A DNA stretch of 64,000 bases, from positions 372,001-436,000 of the forward strand of contig RCAB01000011.1 of NCBI GenBank assembly GCA_003640385.1. Direction: 5' to 3'. Below, piece by piece: positions 13,303 through 25,152 of this stretch (positions within the stretch are counted from its first letter, which is position 1; every line of letters starts with the position of its first letter). This stretch comes from Setaria digitata. Its lineage: Eukaryota; Nematoda; Chromadorea; Rhabditida; Setariidae. The position numbers and the translations under genes were made by a program. A model generated the notes under the pieces. It was not told the DNA's origin and ran no database searches. It saw only the letters and a program-made list of their open reading frames with translations.

Positions 13303-13306
13303 GTCG

Positions 13307-14946
13307 ATGAATGCACAAACAGGTGGACTATTTGGTCATCAACATGAACCTGAACGTCTCGCAACTGCTATTTCTCACATCGAAAATAAAGCACTTGATG
13401 TAAAAACGAATATTGAGCAGCTCTTGTTCATGCTTGACTTGCAAGAGGAAGTGGAATGGTATTTTTACGACGATGACTTTTTTCTTAATCAAAATTTCCT
13501 TCACTGAAGTCAGATTGGGCTGAATATCGTTGCTTCTCCATAATCTTGTTTCTTACAAGGGTCCGTGACTTTTAGCGGGGCACCATTAACAAGTGATAGT
13601 TATTATGCTGATGCTGTGATTATTTACTTGTGAGTGGAACATTACATTTGTCACATTTTAAAAGACGTTTTTATTCAAGAGAAATATTTTGTTTTGAATT
13701 TTGAAAATAACTATATTTTCTGGAGTTGCTTTATATACCGACATTTTAGGCCTGATATGTTGGACAAATTTTCATCGCTTGCAAGTGCAATGACTCAGCT
13801 GCAATTTATATTAAAAAAATCCGCATTACCATCCGGATTCGAAGATTTTGGGTTCTTTTTAAGAACTCATGTCCTGGTACCTCACTGCCTTTCCAATGAT
13901 ATAGATCCTAATCTTCAGGTAAAGTTACACACACACACACACACACACACACATGCATTTTTATTCGTCTCGTAGAAGGAGTACCTGAAGACAAACTGAA
14001 CTTTTTCTTGATGTCTGCATGGATTTCCTTTTTATCCATAATTTTTAAAAACTACAACGATACAGGGTTCAAATCATTTAAAATTCATTTAAAAACAAGA
14101 ATCTTCAATATAAAGGTTGTTCGGAAATGTTTGTCTTCCAGTGTTCTCCGTTTAAATTATTAAACTATTATTTGTTCAAAACAGTGTTTATAGCAGGTCA
14201 CTTCAAATCGTATCCAATGTTGGAATCATGATGCTGCTCCAGATTACTTGCGTACAAAATTAACTCCCGAAGTGGAAGCTGACGAAGTACATATTGATAA
14301 TGAAAAGAATACGCGAACATTTGATCAGGTCATACTTACATTAAAAAAAAAAGTAAATGAGAAGTTGGTCAGAGCAGCTGATGAGCATAGCGAAAAGCTA
14401 AGAGATTATTTGCGTTAATTTATTGTTTTGACGATCCATTTAGTAGCGTTAAGCAGGAAGGAAATAGTTGTGATTCCCCGGCTTACAATTAATTTAAACA
14501 TATTTGTCTAAAAAATGACTAAAAAATATTTATTCAGGTAATTTAAGAATAAATAGTTCAGGAACTTCATTCAAATTACCGCTCATATTGTTTAATGAGC
14601 TGTGATAGTAGGAATAAATATTACAGTATAACCACCCTCTCTGACACAGCAAAGCATTGATTTACAGGTAAATAAGCAAATATTGGCAATGAACAAGCAT
14701 ATCGAGACATTGTTGGCCTCCATGGCCGAGAATGCCCGTAACCAAGCAGAAATACAGCAGGATATACCCACTTACAGTAGTCAGGATACTCAGAAGCTGG
14801 TGCGAGCTGTTGTGAATGGAGAGGGACTGCGACCGTCAAAAACGCTCGTCGCTGCTGAAGGTGCACCAGCGGGAAACTCTAGTAGTGGTTCCCAGGGAAG
14901 TGTTCGACCACCAGGAACCATGGTATCTCCACAACAAAGGCGATGA
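13307..14946 (+). CDS. MED8: Mediator complex subunit 8
   Basis: MED8 is a head-module subunit of Mediator. Four exons in phase: 13307-13458, 13750-13918, 14197-14328, 14668-14946; about 243 aa against 268 in human. Family signatures in order: [34 protein letters not shown] spanning the first junction (human TWPSVLDSFALLSGQL); [20 protein letters not shown] (human NQVIIPLVLSPDRDEDL); [18 protein letters not shown] (human VPDYLRTKPDPEVEEQE); and [16 protein letters not shown] near the Ser/Gly/Pro-rich C-terminus. Intron 3 stays open for 29 codons past the donor, allowing a shorter C-terminus if retained. Intron 2 contains a CA microsatellite. Confidence 0.92.
13927..13953 (+). repeat. (CA)n microsatellite in MED8 intron
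   Basis: About 13 uninterrupted CA units begin a few bases after the exon 2 donor of MED8. Likely length-polymorphic between individuals. Confidence 0.95.
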
Positions 14947-15902
14947 TTTTCGAATTATTGCTTCTGATGTGTTCAAAACAAAGTTTGTATTTACTCTGTC
15001 AGCGGACACACTTTTTTTTCAAATGCAGAAAGCGAACACCACCTCGAAATGCACGTGCAATGGACATGAGCATCTGTTTTTAAAATTGCCTTATGCAATA
15101 TTCATCTTACAAGCACCGAACCGTGGGGTTTAGCCAACCTGGCTCTACTACAAAAGCTTAGCTCGTCAGAATTCTACCCCACCCATATCCCTATTTTTAT
15201 TTCCTGTTGGTGATATCAGACTTTCCAAGCGTAAAGAAGAGCATGAGGTCCATTTACCGTCAAGAAGCTTGTTTCGGCTAGCAGAACAAATTTACAGAAA
15301 AATATGCTTTTATGTTTTTAATACCACTGCAGAATGATAGTTGAGACCTGTAGCCGAGTCATAGTATTTAAACCATTCCGGATTAGACGAGTAAGGAAAA
15401 AAAATCAAATATAAGTTTCAACTTCAAATGTTTTAATTCATGGAAAAGAAAATAACAACTTTAACAAAACATAGTAGAATAAAATAGTAGAATAAATAAA
15501 GGTCACAATAAACATGAAATATTCATTCTACAGAGAAAAATAATAAACACTGCTGTACTGGTAAGAGTTGATTTGATAGATTCCGAGGCACACAGATGCT
15601 ACTTATTCTACATTTAAGGACGAATTGATTCAAATTCTAAAAGCAAAATCCGATTGCCTTCTGACGTGCTAAGAAGCAAAAAAGAGAATTCCTATGTATT
15701 ATACTGTCTAAATTGTGGAGAACGACCGAAAATCATTACTATGGATTTTTTAAATTTTGTTCAAAAACGAAATATAAAAACCCCCTACCAAAAATTGGGA
15801 CTTTCATTATATGCTGATAGGCTTGATTACAATTTTATTTTTGTTGAGAACAATCTTCAACATTAAGATCATAAATACAATTAATCCGCAGCTCCAATCG
15901 CT
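14947..15902. other. Convergent intergenic region MED8 / GMPS
   Basis: AT-rich 3' flanks of two convergent genes. It contains AATAAA-like motifs on the plus strand (around 15491-15500) that could serve MED8. The ORF at 15654-15866 has no exon support. Nothing else recognised. Confidence 0.5.
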
Positions 15903-15907
15903 TTATT
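15902..15907 (-). promoter_or_regulatory. AATAAA overlapping the GMPS stop codon
   Basis: On the minus strand the end of GMPS reads GAG TGG GAA TAA AGC, so the stop codon lies inside a canonical AATAAA. If used for 3' end formation the 3' UTR would be only about 10-25 bases. Confidence 0.4.
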
Positions 15908-18900
15908 CCCACTCTGTAGTGCCTGGTGGTTTTGACGTAAGATCAATCATGATGCGTGAAGTTAATGGTACGCGCTCCGTTATGCGACGTACTATTTCCA
16001 ATATATTCTGAAATAATTATCACCAGTAATCAAAAGCAAAATGAGACTAACACAAAATTCCATTTAATAATTTTCATGAGATAAAATTATGCCATTATCC
16101 TAATAGATGATGCTCATATATGAAAGTGTACTCCTGAGGTACAAGATGTCTCAAACTCCTACTACATCAATGTTCAGTGTCAATCATTACTCAGCAAACT
16201 AAATGTGTGTAAATATATCCTATTATTATTTTCCAACATTTTCTAAGCAGAATGATAATTTATTATGTAAATTTCTCCTCCCCTAATGGATGATTCCTTG
16301 TCATATTCCAGCATGTGCAATAATAACTGTCATTGCAGTTAACAGCACGTTAGCCATTACTTATATAGAGTATGGATCAAGTGATTTTCAAATGAGAGTC
16401 ACCTCTGATATGAAAGAATGTGTTAAATGCTTTTCCATACTTCAATTTCTGTATACAAGTTTTCTACATCTAACAGGCAAAGAATGACAGGACAACTTTG
16501 GTCAAAATAAACTCCTGATTATGAATCGAATCGAATTTAAATTGCAGCTAATACCTGTTCTGGAATATCTCTTCCTGGTAAAGCAGCAACACCTGTCATG
16601 AAGTCATTTGTGATGAAAGGACGAAGAACGAAAGAACGCAGAGTTGATACTTTTCGTTCCAGAGGATCTCTGTCAAAATGAACAGGGACCATCACTACCG
16701 GCATCTGAACTGATAAAATCGTAATGTTGGTTTACGAAAGTATTGATACGCCAGGCGAACACTTTATATTTACACCTAAATAAAATGAGAAGAAAACCTG
16801 CTGTATCATCTGTAAACACGCTTCCAGAGTAGGATCTCTTTTGCCATCTTCGTCCAACCCGCAAAGAACATCATACGCCAATCTATCCGCCCACTGTATT
16901 AGACCTATGGTAAAATCGTTCAAATATGTGCGTGTCACATCATTCACCGGATATTCAATAGCGTCCCCGAAAACATAAACTACTCTGCAAGAAAAATCGG
17001 TCACAGAACGAAGAGCGTAAGATAACACTAAACGCTTCTGCCTGTTTATTCATTTCTTAAGTGTATATTACCGAAGAAAAAATGAATAACCGATTTATAT
17101 TATGTAGCAAGCGAGGTATCAAACGAGCTAGTCTATCTAATAGTTCCCATGGTATAGGCCTTTCGTTTGTGGATAATGCGGCTGCATATGCATAAGATCG
17201 TCCGTCACCTAAAAATACTACCTCTGACGATATATACTCCGCAATAAAAATCAGTACAGTCCACTAAGCTGTTACTGAAATGTAAATCTTAACTAATTTT
17301 CCATCGTGCGCATGTGAAACAAAAATCATCTAACGTGCAATGACGTATAAACAAAATATTGAAGAAAAAAAAAAAGACTTTTGAATTCAGATGTAATAAT
17401 ATAAACTTATCCATGAGAACATTTACAGCACCTGAACACCACTAAATTAAAAACCAGTGAACAAACCTTGCACCCCAACCGACTGCACCGGTAAGAGAGT
17501 CGTTGCGACTTCAAAATCATGAATACTGATAGATTCCAAATCAGATTCTGATAAGTGTTGAGTTATGGTGCTAAATTCTTCCGACTGAAACTGATTTCGG
17601 CAGTGAAAAAGAAATATTTCTACTTGATTCTTTATTTACGCTCACTGGCTTTTCTTATAAAAACAGAACATAAACGAAATGACTGACTACTTCTGAAGAC
17701 TTAATGTTGGTGTAATAACAGTGAAATTCTTTTTATTGATGAAACAGAACATTATCAAATAACCAACTTTTACAGAGAGCGTCCATGAATCAAGGTTTGT
17801 TAAAAAATACCTTCCATCAGAAACTTACATCTTTATCACAAACGGGAAGATTTGCAATCAAATGCAAGTGATGCTGAGTAGTAACGAAAAGATCGAAGTC
17901 AGTGATCAACGGACGTTCAGCGCAGACAATCCGAATAGCTAATCCAGGACCTAAAAATACTACTTAGCTTACAATAACTATTTGTGCCAGATATTGCTAG
18001 TACTACATCCAAAGAAAATTCATCATAAGCGCCATTATACTATCTCTTTAATCTGCTCTGAATCGTATCGTTTGGTCTTAACCGATGAAGAACGTAAGCT
18101 CTTTTCGAGGTTCACCAAATAAAAGCTTTGCATAATCATGCTGTTCATCACCAAATCATCTTTGTAGAAGTTTTAGGCAGTCTCAAAAAAAAAAAAAAAA
18201 AAAAAAAAAAAGTATGGGAAAATTTAACTAGAAGTAAGAAGTGAGAAAATGAAAAGGCACAGAAATTATAACCTGGGAATGGATGTCGATAGACAATATG
18301 TTCAGGTAATCCTAAGGATATTCCTAACTCACGAACTTCATCTTTGTGAAAATCTTTCAACGGTTCCAAAATTTTCCCCTGGAAATTATTCTCATAATTC
18401 TTGGCACTCGAAATTTAAGGATATTAGATGGGGAAAAAAATAAATAAATAAAATAGTTCATTTTTCTTCGTCTACGAGGCAAATATAAATAAATTGATAA
18501 ACTACAGATCAAATTTACCAGATCCCTTAGTTCACGAACAAGAGCGCTGTCGTTGTGATGCGTTTTAATGACATCTGCATGGGAACTGGCCAAATGTGAA
18601 GCACTTTCAATCAAATCTGGTCTAAGTGTACCTTGAGCCAAAAACACGTCCTTATCAAGTTTTAACTAAAACCAATCAGAAAACCAGATTACTTGGAGTT
18701 AATATCCACTGAATACTATAAGAAGTTATTGATCAAAAGAGTGCTGACCTCATCCATAATTTTATCTTTCATTCGCATAAATGTATCACCGATTATTTTA
18801 CGCTTCAGTTCGGGATGTATTGTTTTCATCAGTGGCGTTGAAAGTTCGTTTCCAACTGCTATTCTACCATTCATGAAGGCATAGAAAGCATTGTATCCTA

Positions 18901-21828
18901 TGAAATGGAGCATTGTATACATTGCTAAACAATACAACTAATTAGATGGAAAACTTCCTCAACACTCTCAGTCTTTATTATTTGCCCGTGTTATCAAATT
19001 CTCTCTTGCAACCCCCCCCCCATTACACACTTTAACAAACAAGAGCATCATCTTACACATATCAATTCTAACTTGAAATATTACTTGTTCATCTGAACAA
19101 CAATTGCCACAGGGCATCGTGTGTTAGCTTAAACTACAAAGAATGAAAAACTATTTAAACACAGAAACAGTTCGTTTAGAAATTAACTGAGAAGCTGACA
19201 TCAAGACCGAAAAAAGGATAATAAAAACGAGAAAATGACATACTTCGGACTTTCAAATTCAACTTATTCAACGATTCTACAACTCGATCGCTTTCTTTGG
19301 AACGCATAAAACCGTTGTCGATGTGTATGGCAATTACCCGATCACTTCCTAAAGCTTTATGAAGAAGAGCAGCACATACCGTTGAATCCACTCCACCCGA
19401 TACCATCACCTAAATACACTGTTTGGTGCTGGTGCAAATGATAAATTTCAGTCAACCATTTCAGCATCAGGATTGCTGAATAGCAGACAAGATTCTACAT
19501 TTACATATCAAGAATCAAAAGGACCTACCAACACTTTTTTATCAGCCACAAGAGAACGAATTTCCTGAATACATTTTTGCTCACGATTATCTATTGTGAA
19601 ACCATCAGTAACACCAGCAATGTCAAACAGAAAATTATGTAAAATTTCCTTCCCACAGATAGATAAATCCACTTCAGGATGAAACTGCACGCCGTATAAC
19701 TTACGTCTTTCATCCGCAATTGCTAGAGATATGCGCAAAACAAATGAAGATTAAGAGAACAGATTAAGACAATTTCACAAATATCGCATATGAGAATGAA
19801 GAAAATTTTTCTTTCGAAGTGTTAAAAAAGTTTTTTTAGAATGACGAGACGGTATTAAATGTTAAAAAAAAAAAAAGGAAGAGGAAAAAAAAAAAAAAAA
19901 AACTAACCAACAACAAAATTAGCACTCCTACCCACGACTTTGAAACCGTTAGCTACAGTTCGTTCAGTAACACTGTCGCCATGTGTTAGCAACACTTTTT
20001 GCCGGGTAGTAAGTCCCTTGAACAACGGGCAGGTGGTATCAACATCGACCTGCAAAAATGAAATGTCAATGTAAAGCTGTTGCTACAGAGCTTTTAAAAG
20101 ATCGATAAGAGCTGTATTCAAAGGGATCACACCTCAATTATTTAAATATATACAGTTTTCTAACGGAACGAGTTCTTATATTCAAAACTACCTTAATAGT
20201 TGTGGTAAATATCTTATTAAATACATCGCTGATAGTCCAGAATGCGGAATTTTACCAGTCAAAGAGCAGTGCTGCTTTGTTGGTCAACATGACGTCTTTG
20301 ACGCACATTTTTCAGCGTGTCTTGATGAAGCATAATCATTATGACTCCACTGTCCCAAAGGCATATTAAATTACACAAACTTTTATTTACTACGTGCATC
20401 TTCAAAAAACATGACGATACCTCGAGTTGTCCATCTTCCCGTATAGATTTTTTGGACACATGTCCTCCAAATGCTTTGTTTATCAACTAAAAATGATCGC
20501 ATATTTTTAGTTAACCAGAGTAAGTGAAATAACACTTGACTTATCAAAAATTTCATCGACTAGTACTGCAGCCGATGAGTAGCCAGTTTAATAATTAAAC
20601 TAAGTGTATAAAATAAAAGGAAGCACCTGGAAACCATAACAAATACCGAGAACAGGAATACCACAAGTCAGTATGGCAGGATCAAATTCAGGTGCTTTTG
20701 GTGAATTCACAGAACTCGGTCCACCACTCAATATAATCGCTCTAGAAAGTTTAATATTTCCCAAATTGACTTTTGGAGATATAAGACAAGCAACAAATAA
20801 AACTGTAGACAATTTAATTCTAATCCAAACTATCATTCTTCCCAGAGCAGTAAACAGTGGAACCCTAATGGAAAGCTTCTCGTAAATAAAAAGTGCTGAT
20901 CACTTACTTGTAGCATCCTTTATCAACCATAACAGCTGCCTTAGTGTTAAATGGCAAAATTTCGCTGAAAACATTTTGTTCGCGAACTCGACGATCGATA
21001 ATCTGGAAAAAAGTGGAGAATATTATAAGAACAAAGAAAGGTTCGTGTAGCTTAGTAATGTTCTGACAAAACATGAAAAAAATATATTATTACAAATGGG
21101 AGCTCTTTATTCTTGAATATAAAGTTTGACAGCAGTCCATTTTATCTTCATCTCAGAGAAAAACCGTATTTTAAATTTAGATGATTTATGATTTAAATTT
21201 GAATCCATAACAAAAGTTTACAAGAAAGCAAGGATTGGTCTACTTTATCTTCATTTTAGAGAAAAAAGCTTATGTAGCCTATTTAGTCCGATATTCCAGA
21301 AGAGACTGAGATTATGATAAACGATGTAAAATTTAAAAATACAAAATAAAAGCATATGTACTAGGGTTCAACAAGCACCTCACACTTGAATTGAAGAAAT
21401 ATTGATTGCCTAAATATTAATTAAAAAATATTAATCACCTTCATTTACTACTATTGTTTTTCCTGGCAATGTAAACGCATCTCCAGAAAACGTTGAAATA
21501 TGCGACCAATAAACTCACTTCATAAAGTGATTTAAAACCAAAAATTTTCTCTCAATTCTCCCGATAGTTGTTATGCAAAGTTGATGGGAAGTGAAAAATT
21601 CTTTGGATTTCAGAATTTTTGTTCAACTTACTGCAGTTGAAAATAAGTTACATTGCAAGACATAAGTGATACCTTTCCGAACTGAGCACCAAAATCGAGT
21701 ATGGCGACACACCCTTTGTAAGCATTTTCTAACTTCGTGTTATTGAAATGAATAGCGTTAGCAGCGATTCCGTTTGAAATATCTGTTGTTTGCTTACCGT
21801 TGGTACAGTCAACAGACTCCACCTCCAT
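15903..21828 (-). CDS. GMPS: GMP synthase (glutamine-hydrolysing)
   Basis: Converts XMP to GMP using ATP and glutamine in the cytosol. Sixteen exons carry phase: 21912-21673, 21002-20908, 20741-20627, 20486-20421, 20049-19908, 19722-19529, 19409-19244, 18897-18749, 18665-18519, 18378-18273, 17950-17829, 17584-17467, 17208-17091, 16984-16798, 16704-16555, 16007-15903. Class I amidotransferase: [19 protein letters not shown], nucleophile Cys in LGICYGFQ, His/Glu in [12 protein letters not shown]-PPase P-loop: SGGVDST. Then [33 protein letters not shown], and the dimerisation end [17 protein letters not shown], near-identical to human. Start placed at an internal Met (21828, MEVESVDC), giving about 711 aa versus 693 in human; the same exon is open further upstream (see next entry). 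All catalytic residues I can check are present. Confidence 0.93.
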
Positions 21829-24031
21829 ACTCACTGATGCATCCGTAGAACAAACTTTAGATAGTAGAACGGTACGTTGGGATGATTCCTCTTCTGCTTT
21901 TCCTCTCTGTATCTGAAACATCATGAACATCGAAAAATTACAAATATAAAGAGATATAAAAATATAAGAACATCTTAAACAGTACTGAGCAAAAACTGTT
22001 CAAGTTCGTGAATTCTGGTTAACTGTTCATAATTTTCTTTTTTTCCTTCTTTTTTTTTTTTTTTTTTCTAAATTAAACGTCAATTTGATATTAACCAATT
22101 ACTGTTTCCTTTAAAACATTTTTTTTTTCTCCGCTTTACCCTTGACACTAAGAATTATTGGTAACTTCAAGTTTTAAAAAGCTATCTTATAAAATAGCAG
22201 GGGAAGCCTGTAAAACCAAATGCAACGAAAATAAAAAAGACGACCCTAAGATAAAGCAAAATTAAGCATATAATGTGGAAAAAATATGCAACTAGAAAAT
22301 TTAAATGAGTGTTTTAAAGACATCAGCATATACGCATTAAATAGACACATATGCATAGATACGTAGATACATAGATACATAAAGATATATATACACTCTT
22401 TTTGGAATGAGATAGTAGCTAGGTGGCAAGAAGGAGAGACCAACTAACGTTGCATCTACTAGATACAACTGTTTCCCTTCCTTTCTTTCATGTTGAAGAG
22501 GGGACCTTGCAGCAAGCCCATGTAGGCATGGATATTCCTAAGATTGGTGGATTGCTTGCTTGACATAAAACCATCTACAAACCCACCACCAATCGTCATT
22601 CAGCTACAGGCCACAACGACCACGTCTTAAAAACTACTGTTTTTTCCTCACAGATACTTCTTTGGATAATCAAGTTAACCAAAAGCATTTTAGGTTCAAA
22701 ATACTTAGAAAAGAGTTCATTAACCGCAATAACTCACAATAAAGTTCACAACGGTATGAAGCAACAGTCCGATGGAGTCTGGATGTCAACGACAACGATA
22801 CTATGCTTACTAATAAACATATGCCCGATTTCCTGGAATAAAGCCAAGACCAGAACTCAGCAATGAGATCAAACAATCGATCAGAACTCGACAAACATCA
22901 TTCAGCAAATCTGAACACAATCTAATCCAAAAATATTATCTATTTTAGAATAAAACGATTCGAAAATACTACCTCTGCGTAATAGAGCAATAGAACTAAC
23001 TATATGTATTTCATACTTATAAAAACTATATCCTACCCAACCAAAATAGCAATAATGCAAACGGCAGTGACATCACAAGATCTCACTTCTAGAAAAATAA
23101 ACCTTGTAGAAAAGAAATTCAATCCACTACGTTAAAATAAGTTTTCCTTTCTACTTCCAATTTTTTTTTCTTTTTTCATTTCATCCGGGAACCGTGCGTG
23201 CATTCCCTTTACATTATATTTTCCTTCAGATATAAAGAACAGAAAACGTTCTTTGAGAAACCAAATGGGATGCGTCGGAAAAGTTTCTATCAATCACAAT
23301 TATGCACAATAGAATAAACAACATTTTTAAATTTATAATGGAACTACGAAACTGTCAACGCCAGAATTATGAAGTCGAAATATGCGGACTTACTGAAAGA
23401 AGAATAAACATTTGCCTAACATAAAACAATTTCTTAACACATGCGAGAACATCGGCCACAATTCATTTAGACATGAAGTAATATGTTTTGTTTCTTCAAG
23501 TTTCATTCAAGGTCAAAGTCGCTCGAACTTCGAAACCTGTCGAAGTTTTGTAAAACGAGACAATATGGAAAGACCTTAATTCACGGAACTCTTAACACTT
23601 GTTTTTAAGTCGTTCTTGTTCTTGTTCTAGCTGAATCATGACATGAACAAAAGGAAAGTAATAATGAAAAACAGTAAATAGAAGCTTCGATCAATTCATT
23701 AAATTGATAAATCACTTAATCAGCTAATAGCTAATAACACCACATGGTTTTTTTGATTCAAGATAAAATAACTGCTGCACAAATCAATTAAGAGTACAGA
23801 CAAAGGAAAAAGTAAGTCTAATATCCATACAAGTATAGTGCACTAAGGGAACCATGGGTTTTTGCCTGTCTTATCTTTTACGTAATATGCTGACATTCTG
23901 CTGTGTTATATGATCACCACATTTGATAAGCCATTTTTTTACAAACAGCAATTGGTCATTTATTTACTTTTTTCTTGGAAATATGTCTTCCCCAGTGTGG
24001 TGGTCCAAAAACTTAAAGAAGGAAAATTTAC

Positions 24032-24926
24032 CTCCAGCACATCAGCGCCAATTCTGGGAATATTAAGTGAGTTAGAGACATCAAGTTCTCCGTTGCATAA
24101 GGGAGGTTCATATTTGGCTTGTGTCGCACCATCTGGTAGTGTAGGAGAAGCTGTTCGTTTCATCTCCTCACTTTCACTACTTCTGTCCTTTGTTTCACGG
24201 TGGTCACTACCACTTCCGGGGCTGTTTCCCGATAACGGATTTCGCTGCAACAAAGTAGCCATCCATCTACACATACAGTCGTAGGATAGGAATTGTTTTA
24301 CACTATTTCCATCTAGTCTCAGATAAATAATTTATCATTCTAACAGAAAGAAAGTGTAGATATTAGATATGCACAATGTTAGAAGTAGATGAATAGCTTC
24401 ACAATGTTTAAATTTCACCGAATTTTTTGTTGTTTCGTATAAAAACAGAATAAATGAATAATGCAGTCCATCTTGAAATGCGTCAAAACCTACAGACTCA
24501 CTTGTGGTCGACAGTTTCCAGATTCTTTGGGATTTCCCAGTTAAAATTATTTTCGTATCTTCAACTTTTGAAAGCTAGTTTTACAACAAGAAAATTGTCG
24601 TCAATACAAAGTTGCGTATAAATTACCTTTGTTTTCTTCCGCAGAAATGGCCGTAAAATGCTGGTATTCTTTTTTGATAAACTGGGTAATGTCCTCGACA
24701 GAGAGGATGAATCGCTGCTTTTTGCACTGTCAAGTGTATCGGATTTGTTATGCGACGTATCAGAAATTGGATTAGTTGGATTACTTGGGTCAAACGATGA
24801 AGAAAACGAGGAACCCGTGTTAGGTAACTTTAAATATACAATTCGAACCGGTGCCACGTCCTTTTCCTCTTCACCGGCGACAGAATACTCGTCGGTATAA
24901 ACGCAAGGCAAGTTTTGCGGTGAATG
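24032..24926 (-). CDS. Upstream exons, possibly an N-terminal extension of GMPS
   Basis: Two clear exons, 24926-24627 (100 codons) and 24244-24032 (71 codons), are both phase 0 at both ends and join in phase to the GMPS exon starting at 21912, which is itself open 28 codons upstream of the canonical Met. They encode a Ser/Thr/Pro- and Glu-rich, probably disordered sequence (for example RSSESEEMKRTASPTLPDG and DSAKSSDSSSLSRTLPSLS). A third in-phase stretch, SKIEDRSLKNRANIR, lies at about 25169-25122, partly inside a duplicated assembly join. Either GMPS has a long N-terminal extension, or this is a separate upstream gene or 5' isoform. No first exon was found with confidence. Confidence 0.5.
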
Positions 24927-25041
24927 CTACAAAAGAATCGTTCTAGCAAACATTATAGAAAACTTCCTATTTAAGTAGTGATCACATATAGTACATACTA
25001 GTATTCACATCTGACACGAAAGATGTTTAGTTATAACTTAC

Positions 25042-25152
25042 TGAACAAAATATAACTTACTCTTATATTGGCTCTATTTTTTAAAGAGCGGTCTTNCTTG
25101 AACAAAATATAACTTACTCTTATATTGGCTCTATTTTTTAAAGAGCGGTCTT
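25042..25152. repeat. 54-bp duplication around a single N
   Basis: Copy A 25042-25095 and copy B 25099-25152 flank the N at 25096 and are essentially identical. Copy B overlaps a candidate short minus-strand exon, so this artefact could disturb the annotation of the GMPS upstream exons. Confidence 0.85.

Noticed and set aside
22246..22443. 65-codon minus ORF with Tyr/Ile/Met-rich sequence in the GMPS upstream intron
   Set aside because: Derived from a low-complexity ACATAGATA tract; no splice support.
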